DNA of 10,497 nucleotides from Acidimicrobiia bacterium. GTDB taxonomy: Bacteria > Actinomycetota > Acidimicrobiia > IMCC26256 > BP-133. Numbering within the stretch: position 1 is the first letter of the stretch; every line of letters begins with the position of its first letter. Under the pieces are notes generated by a model. It was not told where the DNA came from. It saw only the letters and a list, made by a program, of their open reading frames with translations, and searched no databases. The stretch covers positions 1 to 10,497 of the forward strand of contig JAICGL010000085.1 in assembly GCA_025923175.1 (NCBI GenBank). Reading direction: 5' to 3'. Shown here one piece after another: positions 1-7,641 of the stretch. The position numbers and the translations under genes are program-made.

Positions 1-517
1 CGACGTCGGTGGAGCGAGCCGATCGGATCGGGCCCACCGGGTCGGCCGGGGTTGAGTGGTAGACGGCGGCGAAGCGGGTGAAGCCGCCCTCCACCATCTC
101 CTCGAAGACCACGTCGGCTTCGTTGATCCCCTGCTGGGGCCGGGCGGCACCCACGTTGTCGAGCTTCACCACCAGGGCCGGGTGGCCGGTGGCGTACCCG
201 CCGACGCCGATGCCGGTCAGCGGCGAGTCACCGGGCAGCGGCACCGCCTTTGGGGCGGGCGGCGGTGGCGGCGGAGGAGGCGGCGGCTTCGGCGCCCTGG
301 GCGCCTTGGGCGGCGGTGGGAGCCGGACCACGGGCGGTGGCGGGGGCGCCGCCGGGGCGGTGGTCGTGGTCGTGGAGGTCGTGGTGGTGGTCACCAGCTC
401 CGGCGTCTTCCCCATGGTGTCGACCCACAGGAAGTCCGCGCCGCAGGCCGGGAGGAGCAGCGTCAGGCCCAGCAATCGCGCGACAGTATGGAGCCGCCCC
501 GGCCTTACCGCTCCCAA
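1..517 (-). CDS. DUF3048 (YerB-type) lipoprotein, C-terminus cut by window edge
   Basis: Reading the minus strand from a TTG at 517 gives 172 residues that run off the left edge. Residues 1-25 form a lipoprotein signal: basic residues (R5, R8, R14), a hydrophobic stretch LLGLTLLL, then the lipobox LPAC with C25 as the expected lipidated cysteine. Residues 43-53 are almost all threonine and 54-95 are proline-rich, including ten prolines in a row, which suggests a stalk across the cell wall. From about residue 113 the sequence matches DUF3048: PALVVKLDN, then ARPQQGINEADVVFEEMVEG, GFTRFAAVYHS and GPIRSARSTD. The TTG is preferred because GGAGG ends eight bases before it; an in-frame GTG at 526 overlaps that site. 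The family is secreted and its biochemical role is not established, so none is claimed. It is divergent from nnr. Family assignment is firm; the exact start is less so. Confidence 0.82.
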   Translation of the reverse strand, partial: MGAVRPGRLHTVARLLGLTLLLPACGADFLWVDTMGKTPELVTTTTTSTTTTTAPAAPPPPPVVRLPPPPKAPRAPKPPPPPPPPPPAPKAVPLPGDSPLTGIGVGGYATGHPALVVKLDNVGAARPQQGINEADVVFEEMVEGGFTRFAAVYHSTPADPVGPIRSARSTDV

Positions 518-525
518 GCTTTCCA

Positions 526-530
526 CCTCC
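526..530 (-). promoter_or_regulatory. Shine-Dalgarno site deciding the TTG start of the DUF3048 lipoprotein
   Basis: On the minus strand a GGAGG is followed by eight bases and then the TTG at 517. This spacing is near ideal. It supports the TTG over the GTG at 526, which would lie inside the site. Confidence 0.6.
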
Positions 531-539
531 CCCTGCGAT

Positions 540-545
540 TTTATA
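540..545 (-). promoter_or_regulatory. Candidate -10 element for the DUF3048 lipoprotein gene
   Basis: The minus strand reads TATAAA here, inside a ten-base A/T-only run (539-548) that stands out in very GC-rich DNA. A start site near 533 would leave a short leader of about 16 bases containing the Shine-Dalgarno site. No good -35 hexamer is visible at the usual distance, so this rests on the -10 match and position only. Confidence 0.4.
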
Positions 546-601
546 TTTGACCTGGTCGCGGCTGGTCTCGTCCAGGTCCACGGAGCGTGACTTTTGCCGC
601 G

Positions 602-607
602 TACGAT
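602..607 (+). promoter_or_regulatory. Candidate -10 element for nnr, implying a leaderless transcript
   Basis: TACGAT fits the actinobacterial TAnnnT pattern and ends eight bases before the ATG of nnr at 616. Transcription would then begin at or within a few bases of the start codon. No Shine-Dalgarno sequence precedes that ATG, as expected for a leaderless mRNA. No convincing -35 hexamer is present. Confidence 0.4.
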
Positions 608-615
608 TGGGTTAG

Positions 616-2046
616 ATGCGCCCAATCCTGACTCCTGCCCAGATGGTGGCCCGGGATTCCGCCGCCATCGCTGGCGGGGTCAGTGAAGCGACGCTGGTCG
701 ATCGGGCCGGCGGAGCCGTCGCCCGCCACGCCCGGCGACTGCTCGGCGGCACCTACGGCCGGCGGGTCGCCATCGTCTGCGGGAAGGGCAACAACGGGGC
801 CGACGGCCGCGTCGCCGGGCTCCGGCTGGCCGGATGGGGGGCGCGTGTTGATCGATTCGACCTGACCGGAATCGACCGCGCCGCCCTCGGCCGGGCGCTC
901 GACCGGGCCGACCTGGCCATCGACGGCATGTTCGGGACCGGGTTCCGGGGTGCGCTCGAGGGCGATGCCGCCTTCGTGGCCGACGCGTTCAACTCCGCCG
1001 CCTGCCCGGTCATGGCCATCGACATCCCGTCGGGCGTCGACGGGCTCACCGGGGCGGTCCACGGCACCGCCGTCGAAGCTGCCGCCACCGTCTGCTTCGT
1101 CGCCCTCAAGCCCGGACTCGTGCTGTACCCGGGCGCCGCTCTGGTCGGTGATATCGAAGTGGCGGACATTGGAATCGACCCGAACGTCCCGCCGCCGTCA
1201 TTGGGTCTCACCGAGGAGTCCGACGTGGCCGCATCGTTGCCAGCGCGGTCACCGGAGAGTCACAAGTGGTCAGTGGGGGCCGTCTACGTGGTCGGGGGAT
1301 CGCAGGGGATGACCGGCGCGGTCATGCTCGCCGCCGGCGCCGCCCTGCGGGCGGGGGCGGGAATGGTGGTCGCCGGCCTTCCCGGCGACGCCGCAGTCCG
1401 GGCCTCCGGCGGGGAGGTCATCACCCGATCCCTGCCGGCCACCTCCTCCGGGGCCCTCGACGAAGACGCCGCCAAGGACGTGCTCGACGGTCTCGACCGG
1501 TTCCGGGCCCTCGTCGTCGGGCCGGGCCTGGGACGGTCGGCGGCGACGGTGACCGCCGTACGCCGTCTCGTCGCCGAGGCGCCCGTCCCGCTCATCCTGG
1601 ACGCCGACGGCTTGAACGCCCTCGACGGGGACATCGAACTCCTCGCCGGGCGGCCGGCGGCCACCATCGTGACGCCGCACGCCGGGGAGTACGCCCGCCT
1701 GGCCGGCGAGCCGGTGGGGGAGGACCGCGTGGCCGCCGCCCGGCGCCTGGCCGAACGGGCCGGGGCCGTCGTGCTGCTCAAAGGCAGCCGGACGGTGGTG
1801 GCAGACCCCACCGGGCGGGCCGCCGTCAACGCCACCGGCGGCCCCTGGCTGGCCACGGCCGGGACCGGCGACGTCCTCTCCGGAATCGTCGGCGCCTTGG
1901 CGGCGATGGGCCTTCCCGCATTCCGGGCCGCCACCGCCGGCGCCTGGCTCCACGGGCGGGCGGCGGATTTCGCCGGCCACGAGGGACTGGTGGCGGGAGA
2001 TTTGCTCCGCGCATTGCCAACTGTTCTCAGCCAATTGGCTCCATGA
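616..2046 (+). CDS. nnr: Bifunctional NAD(P)H-hydrate epimerase / ADP-dependent NAD(P)HX dehydratase
   Basis: This enzyme repairs hydrated NADH and NADPH (NADHX, NADPHX): the N-terminal half interconverts the R and S epimers and the C-terminal half dehydrates the S form using ADP. The 476-residue length fits the usual bacterial fusion. The YjeF_N epimerase domain covers about 1-210, with GKGNNGADG (56-64), DGMFGTGFRG (103-112) and AIDIPSGVDG (134-143). The ribokinase-like dehydratase domain covers about 215-476, with SHKWSVGAVYVVGGS (215-229), VVGPGLGR (300-307), LDADGLNAL (328-336), TPHAGEY (353-359) and the catalytic loop ATAGTGDVLSG (413-423). The ATG at 616 is placed just ahead of the typical N-terminal segment. 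A TACGAT -10 box eight bases upstream suggests leaderless expression. In many actinobacteria the gene lies near alr, as here. Both active sites look intact. The cytosol is the expected location. Confidence 0.95.
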   Translation: MRPILTPAQMVARDSAAIAGGVSEATLVDRAGGAVARHARRLLGGTYGRRVAIVCGKGNNGADGRVAGLRLAGWGARVDRFDLTGIDRAALGRALDRADLAIDGMFGTGFRGALEGDAAFVADAFNSAACPVMAIDIPSGVDGLTGAVHGTAVEAAATVCFVALKPGLVLYPGAALVGDIEVADIGIDPNVPPPSLGLTEESDVAASLPARSPESHKWSVGAVYVVGGSQGMTGAVMLAAGAALRAGAGMVVAGLPGDAAVRASGGEVITRSLPATSSGALDEDAAKDVLDGLDRFRALVVGPGLGRSAATVTAVRRLVAEAPVPLILDADGLNALDGDIELLAGRPAATIVTPHAGEYARLAGEPVGEDRVAAARRLAERAGAVVLLKGSRTVVADPTGRAAVNATGGPWLATAGTGDVLSGIVGALAAMGLPAFRAATAGAWLHGRAADFAGHEGLVAGDLLRALPTVLSQLAP

Positions 2047-2164
2047 TGGGTACGAACCACCCGAAGGCTTCCCCAGGAGCCGGTCGGCCGCCATCCATCC
2101 GTTCCCAAACCCGCCCCGAGCGGTAAGAAGGGGGAGTACCACCCCTGCTGGAGGTCTAAAGCGG

Positions 2165-3376
2165 ATGTTGCTTCCCAACGAGGCGACCCAGCCTCACCCG
2201 GCGTTGCGGGCGCTGCCCGAGTTGTCGGGGTCTTTCACGCTGTCGAAGCCGTATCGGCCGGCGTGGGCCGAGGTTGACCTCAACGCGATCCGGCACAACG
2301 TCGGGCATCTGACCCGGCTGGTGGCCCCGGCCGGGGTCATGGCCGTCGTCAAGGCCGACGGGTACGGCCACGGCTCGGTGGCGGCCGCCTACGCCGCCCT
2401 CGAGGCCGGCGCCACCTGGCTCGGCGTCGCCCTCGTGGAAGAAGGCGTGGAGCTGCGCGACGCCGGTATCGACATGCCGATCCTGCTGTTGTCCCAACCG
2501 CCGGTCGAAGCGGCCCGGGCGGTCGTCGACGCCGGGCTGACCCCCGTCGTGTGCAGCCCCCGGTTCGTCGACGCTCTGGCCAAGGCGGCGGCCGACGCCG
2601 GCGTCGATTCGCACCCCGTCCACCTCAAGGTGGACACCGGCATGCACCGCATCGGCTGCTCGCCGAGCGAGGCGCTCGACCTCGCCCCCGCCATCAAGAA
2701 GCACCGCGAACTCCACCTCCAGGGGCTTCTGACCCACTTCGCCGTGGCCGACGAGCCGGAGAACCCCTTCACCGCCCAGCAGGTCGCCACCTTCGAGGCT
2801 GTCCGCAAGGAGCTGGCCCGGATGGGCATCCGCCCGCCGCTGGTCCACGCCGCCAACTCGGCCGGTGTGCTGACCGCCCCCGAAGCCCGTTACGACCTGG
2901 TCCGCTGCGGCATCTCGATCTACGGAATCGCCCCCGCCGCCGAGCTGGAGGGGCGGCTTCCGCTCAAACCCGCGCTCAGCCTCAAGGCCCGGGTCAGCTA
3001 CGTGCGCCGCCTCCAGGCAGGCGAGCGGCTGTCGTACGGGCTCCGCTACGAGCTCGATGCCCCGTCGACCGTGGCGACCGTTCCGGTGGGTTACGCGGAC
3101 GGCGTGCCGCGCCGGCTCGGGCAGATCGGCGGCGAAGTCCTCATTGGTGGGCGGCGCAAGCCCATCGCCGGCTCCATCACCATGGACCAGCTCATGGTCG
3201 ACCTGGGGTCGGGCGACGACGCCGACGCCGTCGAGGTCGGCACCGAGGTGGTGCTCCTCGGGCGGCAGGGCGACGAGCAGATCGCCGCCGCCGAATGGGC
3301 CGAGAAGCTCGGGACCATCCCCTACGAGGTGTGCTGCGGCTTCGGGGAGCGGGTTCCGCGGCGGTACTTCGGCTGA
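2165..3376 (+). CDS. alr: Alanine racemase, PLP-dependent
   Basis: Interconverts L- and D-alanine in the cytosol and supplies D-alanine for peptidoglycan. The 403-residue protein has a short non-conserved N-terminal tail (about 1-31), then PAWAEVDLNAIRHN. The PLP-binding lysine is K63 in VVKADGYGHG. Other family marks are LKVDTGMHRIG (154-164), HAANSAG (228-234), the second catalytic base Y291 in LSYG (289-292), PVGYADG (307-313) and SITMDQ (337-342), which end the barrel and begin the C-terminal beta domain. GGAGG at 2150-2154 precedes the ATG by ten bases. The gene follows nnr after 118 bases and is followed after 11 bases by the P1-family peptidase, so those two are probably cotranscribed. 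A start at a later codon would remove only the non-conserved tail. All catalytic residues I can place are present. Confidence 0.96.
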   Translation: MLLPNEATQPHPALRALPELSGSFTLSKPYRPAWAEVDLNAIRHNVGHLTRLVAPAGVMAVVKADGYGHGSVAAAYAALEAGATWLGVALVEEGVELRDAGIDMPILLLSQPPVEAARAVVDAGLTPVVCSPRFVDALAKAAADAGVDSHPVHLKVDTGMHRIGCSPSEALDLAPAIKKHRELHLQGLLTHFAVADEPENPFTAQQVATFEAVRKELARMGIRPPLVHAANSAGVLTAPEARYDLVRCGISIYGIAPAAELEGRLPLKPALSLKARVSYVRRLQAGERLSYGLRYELDAPSTVATVPVGYADGVPRRLGQIGGEVLIGGRRKPIAGSITMDQLMVDLGSGDDADAVEVGTEVVLLGRQGDEQIAAAEWAEKLGTIPYEVCCGFGERVPRRYFG

Positions 3377-3387
3377 GCTGAGTTGCC

Positions 3388-4247
<860 letters not shown>

Positions 4248-4251
<4 letters not shown>

Positions 4252-4278
4252 CGTCACCCAGCGCGCGTGCGGTAACAT
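4248..4278 (+). promoter_or_regulatory. Weak candidate promoter before tsaE
   Basis: CTGACG at 4248-4253 and TAACAT at 4273-4278 resemble -35 and -10 boxes. The 19-base gap is long and the first box overlaps the stop codon of the peptidase gene. It is the best candidate in the 78-base gap before tsaE, but read-through from alr is equally possible. Confidence 0.25.
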
Positions 4279-4329
4279 TCCCTGTCCCTTTTCCCTAACC
4301 GGTCCCGGCGTCCGACGCGCGGGTTGTGG

Positions 4330-4848
4330 ATGCCATTGAAGGTCGTCACCCGTTCGGTCGAGGAAACCCGGGCATTGGGCGAGCAGCTGGGGCGCGATGT
4401 GCTGCGGCCCGGAGACGTGGTCGTCCTGTCCGGCGAGCTCGGCTCTGGCAAGACGGCACTGGCCCAGGGGGTTGGCCGCGGCCTCGAGGTCGACGCGCCC
4501 GTCGTGAGCCCGACCTTCACGCTCGTCCGCGAGTACCAGGGAACCACCACCAAGCTCTGCCACGTGGACATCTACCGGCTCGAGAAGGTCCAGGAGCTTC
4601 ACAACCTCGGCATCGAGGAGCAACTCGAGGAGAGCGTCACGCTGATCGAGTGGGGCGAGGTGGCGGCCAGCGCGCTGCCGTCCGAGCGGCTCGAGGTGCG
4701 GATCGCCGTCGGTGCGGGGCCCGACGAGCGCATCATCGAGCTTGTCCTCCTCGGCGAGTCGTGGCGGCGGCGTAGCCGCCGGCTGGCCGAGATCGTCGAA
4801 GGGTTCGCGCCCGACGAGGACCACCGGATCCCGGAAGGCAGCAGCTGA
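4330..4848 (+). CDS. tsaE: tRNA t6A37 biosynthesis ATPase TsaE
   Basis: TsaE is the small ATPase that works with TsaB and TsaD in attaching threonylcarbamoyl to adenosine 37 of ANN-decoding tRNAs. The 172-residue product carries the Walker A loop GELGSGKT (35-42), then SPTFTLVREY (60-69), VDIYRLE (79-85) and LIEWGE (105-110), in the order typical of the family. The C-terminus is somewhat long, ending in an Arg-rich segment (WRRRSRR) and an acidic tail, compared with about 150 residues in E. coli. I chose the ATG at 4330; an in-frame TTG at 4324 would add only two residues, and neither has a good ribosome site. The stop overlaps the tsaB start by one base (TGATG), indicating translational coupling with its partner. 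Confidence 0.94.
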   Translation: MPLKVVTRSVEETRALGEQLGRDVLRPGDVVVLSGELGSGKTALAQGVGRGLEVDAPVVSPTFTLVREYQGTTTKLCHVDIYRLEKVQELHNLGIEEQLEESVTLIEWGEVAASALPSERLEVRIAVGAGPDERIIELVLLGESWRRRSRRLAEIVEGFAPDEDHRIPEGSS

Positions 4849-5543
4849 TGCTGCTCCTCTGCCTCGACACCGCCACACCTCAGGTCGGGGTGGCCATTGG
4901 TTCCGACGACCAGGTGATCGGCCGCATTCAGCTGGCCCGTCCGGCGCATCACGCCGAGCACCTCGCGCCGGCCATCGCCTACCTCCTGGAGCAGCTCGAC
5001 CTGTCGCTCGACCAGCTCTCCGGCATTGGTGTCGGGATCGGTCCGGGCCTCTTCACCGGCCTGCGGGTGGGGGTGACCACGGCCAAGGTGATGGCCCAGG
5101 CGCTTCGGATCCCGTTGATCGCCGTCCCCAGTCTCGATCTGCTGGCCTTCGAGGTGCGCTACACCGACCGGCTCGTGGTACCGGCCCTCGACGCCAAGCG
5201 GGGCGAGGTCTTCTATTCCACTTACCGTCAGGTGCCCGGCGGGGTGCAGCGCCTGTCCGACTACGAAGTCGGCGCCCCGGCCGACGTCTGCAACGAGCTC
5301 ATGGCCAAGGGCGAGGAAGTCCTGCTGATCGGCGACGGCGCCCTGCGCTACCGGGAGGACTTCTACCAGCTCGAGCGGGCCGAGTTCGGCCCGCCGAGCC
5401 TGTCGTACCCGAGCGTGTCGGCCCTGGTTGAGCTGACCCGGGCCAAGTTCCAGCGGGAGGACTTCTCGCAACCCCGCGAAGTGCACCCGCTGTATCTGCG
5501 GCTGTCCGACGCCGAGATGAACTGGGTCAAACAAGCCCGCTGA
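4848..5543 (+). CDS. tsaB: tRNA t6A37 biosynthesis protein TsaB
   Basis: TsaB is the non-catalytic ASKHA-fold partner of TsaD in the t6A synthase complex. The 231 residues begin MLLLCLDTATPQVGVAIG, matching the family start. GPGLFTGLRVG (65-75) is the region shared with TsaD, followed by VPSLDLLA (93-100), DAKRGEVFYSTY (115-126) and the C-terminal PLYLR (214-218), a usual TsaB signature. As expected for TsaB it lacks the paired metal-binding histidines that TsaD has. The start ATG overlaps the tsaE stop and the stop overlaps the rimI start, each by one base, so the three genes should be translated in a coupled way. The assignment is secure from sequence and neighbourhood. Confidence 0.94.
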   Translation: MLLLCLDTATPQVGVAIGSDDQVIGRIQLARPAHHAEHLAPAIAYLLEQLDLSLDQLSGIGVGIGPGLFTGLRVGVTTAKVMAQALRIPLIAVPSLDLLAFEVRYTDRLVVPALDAKRGEVFYSTYRQVPGGVQRLSDYEVGAPADVCNELMAKGEEVLLIGDGALRYREDFYQLERAEFGPPSLSYPSVSALVELTRAKFQREDFSQPREVHPLYLRLSDAEMNWVKQAR

Positions 5544-6100
5544 TGATGGCGGCCGAGATTGAACTCCCCGACCTCGACGTCCGCCTCGTGGCGATGCGAC
5601 GCCGTCACCTGCGGTCGGTGCTGCGCATCGAGGCGAAGGTGTACCCGGTGCCGTGGAGCATGTCGCTGTTCCTGTCGGAACTGGCGTTGCGTTCGAGCCG
5701 GGCCTACTACGTCGCCTTCGTCGGCAGGCAGGTCGTCGGCTACGCCGGGCTCATGATGACGCTCGACGACGGGCACGTGACGACCATCGCCGTCGACCCG
5801 GCCTGGCATCGAAACAAGATCGGGACCCGCCTGCTCCTGGCCCTGGCCTACGAGGCCCGACGTCGTGGGGCGACCAGCCTCACGCTGGAGGTGCGGCTCG
5901 GCAACAAGGGCGCCCAGCACCTCTACCGCCTCTTCGGCTTCCGACCGGTGGGCGTGCGCAAGAACTACTACGCCGAGACCAAGGAGGACGCCCTCGTCAT
6001 GTGGGCAGAGGACGTCTCCGACGACGAGTACGGCAGGCTCCTCGCCGCGATCGAGGCGGGCGTCCCGGGTACGACCGAGGTGGAGGACCAGCCCCTATGA
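5543..6100 (+). CDS. rimI: RimI-type GNAT N-acetyltransferase
   Basis: RimI transfers acetyl from acetyl-CoA to the N-terminal amine of ribosomal protein S18 in E. coli; actinobacterial homologues may act on more proteins. The 185-residue product holds a GNAT domain at about 12-157: the strand TTIAVDPAW (80-88), the acetyl-CoA loop HRNKIGTRLL (89-98), LTLEVRLGNKGAQHLY (113-128), GFRPVGVRKNYY (132-143) and EDALVMW (148-154). This layout, including the late YY and DALVMW segments, is characteristic of RimI. Lys92 stands where the first glycine of the Q/RxxGxG/A loop is usual. The C-terminal 30 residues are acidic and not conserved. The first ATG overlaps the tsaB stop; a second ATG follows immediately at 5546, so the start is uncertain by one codon. 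The tsaB-rimI-tsaD order is common in bacteria. Confidence 0.9.
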   Translation: MMAAEIELPDLDVRLVAMRRRHLRSVLRIEAKVYPVPWSMSLFLSELALRSSRAYYVAFVGRQVVGYAGLMMTLDDGHVTTIAVDPAWHRNKIGTRLLLALAYEARRRGATSLTLEVRLGNKGAQHLYRLFGFRPVGVRKNYYAETKEDALVMWAEDVSDDEYGRLLAAIEAGVPGTTEVEDQPL

Positions 6101-6119
6101 GTCTCCGAAGCGTGCAGCG

Positions 6120-7118
6120 ATGAACATCCTCGGGATCGAGACGTCATGTGACGAGACCGCCGTCGGGGTGGTGGAGGACGGCATCAACCTGAAGTCGTCG
6201 GTCGTGGCCAGCCAGAGTGACCTCCACGCCCGCTTCGGCGGTGTCGTTCCCGAGATCGCCAGCCGGGCCCACCTCGAACTGGTCAACCCCGTGATCGCCC
6301 AGGCGCTCGTCGAGTCCGGCCTCGAACTGTCGGACCTCGGGGCCGTCGCCGCCTGCTCCGGGCCCGGCCTGGCCGGCTCCCTCCTGGTCGGTGTGAGCGC
6401 GGCCAAGGCCGTGGCGCTGTGCAGCGGCATCCCCTACATCGGCGTCAACCACCTCGAAGGTCACCTCTACGCCGCCTTCCTGGAAGAGCCCGACCTGACC
6501 CCGCCGCTGGCCTTCCTCCTCGTGTCAGGCGGCCACACGATGATCGTGGCGATGGAGGGCCACGGCCGGTACCGGGTGCTGGGCCAGACCGTCGACGACG
6601 CCGCCGGCGAGGCGTTCGACAAGGTGGCGCGCCACATCGGCCTCGGGTACCCCGGTGGGCCGGAGATCGACCGACTGGCGGCCCTCGGCGACCCCGACGC
6701 CATCAGCTTCCCGCGCCCGATGATGGACGAGGGCTTCGACTTCTCCTTCTCCGGCCTCAAGACGGCCGTGGCCACATACGTGAAGCGCGAGCCCGACGCC
6801 GAGGTGACCGACGTGGCAGCCGCCTTCCAGGAGGCCGTCGTCGACGTGTGCATCACCAAGCTGCTGCGGGCCGCGGCCGAGGTCGACGCCAAGACCGTCG
6901 TGATCGGGGGCGGCGTGGCGGCCAACTCCCGGCTGCGCACCCGCCTCCTCGACGCCGCCGAGGCCGAGGGGCGCCGTGCCTTCCTCCCCAGCCCGTCGCT
7001 GTGCACCGACAACGGCGCCATGATCGCCGCCGCCGCCTGGTGGCGCCTCCAGTCGGACGGCCCGACCCCGCTGTCCGGTGGGGCCCATCCAGCGCTGCGG
7101 CTGCCAACGATTGACTGA
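6120..7118 (+). CDS. tsaD: tRNA t6A37 threonylcarbamoyltransferase TsaD
   Basis: TsaD (Gcp/Kae1/YgjD) is the catalytic subunit that moves the threonylcarbamoyl group from threonylcarbamoyl-AMP to A37 of tRNA. The 332-residue protein starts MNILGIETSCDET, has SGPGLAGSLLVG (80-91), the metal-binding histidines H111 and H115 in HLEGHLYA, the nucleotide-binding VSGGHT (135-140), GEAFDKVAR (163-171), GLGYPGGPEID (174-184), SGLKTA (211-216), GGGVAANSRLR (263-273) and CTDNGAM (295-301) with the metal ligand D297. All expected active-site residues are present and the length is normal. The ATG at 6120 is 19 bases after rimI and has only a weak upstream purine run. The frame is open far upstream of this ATG, but that part only overlaps rimI and lacks family similarity. 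It ends just before the groES promoter. Confidence 0.96.
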   Translation: MNILGIETSCDETAVGVVEDGINLKSSVVASQSDLHARFGGVVPEIASRAHLELVNPVIAQALVESGLELSDLGAVAACSGPGLAGSLLVGVSAAKAVALCSGIPYIGVNHLEGHLYAAFLEEPDLTPPLAFLLVSGGHTMIVAMEGHGRYRVLGQTVDDAAGEAFDKVARHIGLGYPGGPEIDRLAALGDPDAISFPRPMMDEGFDFSFSGLKTAVATYVKREPDAEVTDVAAAFQEAVVDVCITKLLRAAAEVDAKTVVIGGGVAANSRLRTRLLDAAEAEGRRAFLPSPSLCTDNGAMIAAAAWWRLQSDGPTPLSGGAHPALRLPTID

Positions 7119-7131
7119 GTTTTTCCTTAGC

Positions 7132-7160
7132 TTGCAGGCCCTTCGGAGGCTTGCTACGGT
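7132..7160 (+). promoter_or_regulatory. Candidate sigma-A-type promoter of groES-groEL
   Basis: TTGCAG (7132-7137) and TACGGT (7155-7160) lie 17 bases apart, the optimal gap. The predicted start site, near 7167, falls right at the left edge of the CIRCE operator. A bound repressor would therefore block initiation, which is the normal CIRCE arrangement. Confidence 0.6.
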
Positions 7161-7167
7161 GCGCTCG

Positions 7168-7194
7168 TTAGCACTCTCAAGGCTAGAGTGCTAA
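7168..7194 (+). promoter_or_regulatory. CIRCE operator (HrcA binding site)
   Basis: TTAGCACTC (7168-7176), a nine-base spacer, and GAGTGCTAA (7186-7194) form a perfect inverted repeat identical to the CIRCE consensus. HrcA binds this element and represses chaperonin genes until heat shock. It lies 42 bases upstream of groES and immediately after the predicted promoter, so the chaperonin operon should be HrcA-controlled. The hrcA gene is not in the window. Confidence 0.96.
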
Positions 7195-7236
7195 GGGATT
7201 TCACCAGACCAGAATTCTTCAGGAGGGCTCTGTCGC

Positions 7237-7548
7237 ATGAACCTGCAGCCGCTGGATGACCGGATCGTCGTCCGTCCGAGCGAGGCGGAGGAGAAGACCG
7301 CGAGCGGCCTGGTCATCCCCGACACCGCCAAGGAGAAGCCCCAGCAGGGCACCGTCCTGGCTGTCGGCCCCGGCCGGCGCTCGGAGCAGTCGGGCGAGAT
7401 CATCCCGCTCGGCATCGACGTCGGCGACACGGTCGTCTACTCCAAGTACGGCGGGACCGAGATCGCCGTCGACGGCGAGGACGTGCTGATCCTCACGAGC
7501 CGCGACGTGCTCGCCAAGGTTGCCGCCAGCTCCGGCAAGAAGAAGTAG
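7237..7548 (+). CDS. groES: Co-chaperonin GroES (Hsp10)
   Basis: GroES forms the seven-subunit lid of the GroEL folding chamber in the cytosol. The 103 residues show PLDDRIVVRPSEAEEKTASG (5-24), the mobile loop with the GroEL-contacting hydrophobic triplet LVI (25-27) in SGLVIPDT, then GTVLAVGPGRR (38-48), VGDTVVYSKYGGTEI (62-76) and EDVLIL (81-86). A lysine-rich tail (SSGKKK) slightly lengthens it beyond the usual 95-100 residues. AGGAGG at 7221-7226 precedes the ATG by ten bases. A promoter and a CIRCE operator sit directly upstream, and groEL follows after 93 bases, so this is the first gene of a heat-inducible operon. Confidence 0.97.
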   Translation: MNLQPLDDRIVVRPSEAEEKTASGLVIPDTAKEKPQQGTVLAVGPGRRSEQSGEIIPLGIDVGDTVVYSKYGGTEIAVDGEDVLILTSRDVLAKVAASSGKKK

Positions 7549-7578
7549 ATCGCAGCATCACCCGGGCCAACGCCCGTA

Positions 7579-7603
7579 GGCGGCGCCCCCGGGGGGCGCC
7601 GCC
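7579..7603 (+). other. Very GC-rich hairpin in the groES-groEL spacer
   Basis: GGCGGCGCCC (7579-7588) and GGGCGCCGCC (7594-7603) pair perfectly over ten bases around a CCGGG loop; on paper the pairing can extend two more bases into the loop. No T-run follows, so it is not a classical terminator. It begins 30 bases after the groES stop and ends 38 bases before groEL. It could act in mRNA processing, partial attenuation or protection of an mRNA end; which of these is not visible from sequence. Confidence 0.7.
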
Positions 7604-7641
7604 GCCGCGCATGAGGTCACTACGCAGATGAGGACGGAGAG

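Noticed and set aside
78..590. Glycine- and arginine-rich plus-strand frames over the first 600 bases
   Set aside because: They are reverse images of the Thr/Pro stalk of the minus-strand lipoprotein and lack any conserved domain.
2043..2126. A 27-residue ORF overlapping the nnr stop codon (ATGATG)
   Set aside because: No ribosome site, no recognisable sequence and no repeat or attenuator-like codon run; a chance ORF is more likely than a leader peptide.
2129..2146. Short inverted repeat AGGGG/CCCCT just before the alr ribosome site
   Set aside because: Only five pairs with an eight-base loop; too weak to call a riboswitch or attenuator without conservation data.
7116..7124. T-run after the tsaD stop as a possible terminator
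   Set aside because: No stable hairpin precedes the five T residues, so an intrinsic terminator is not supported.
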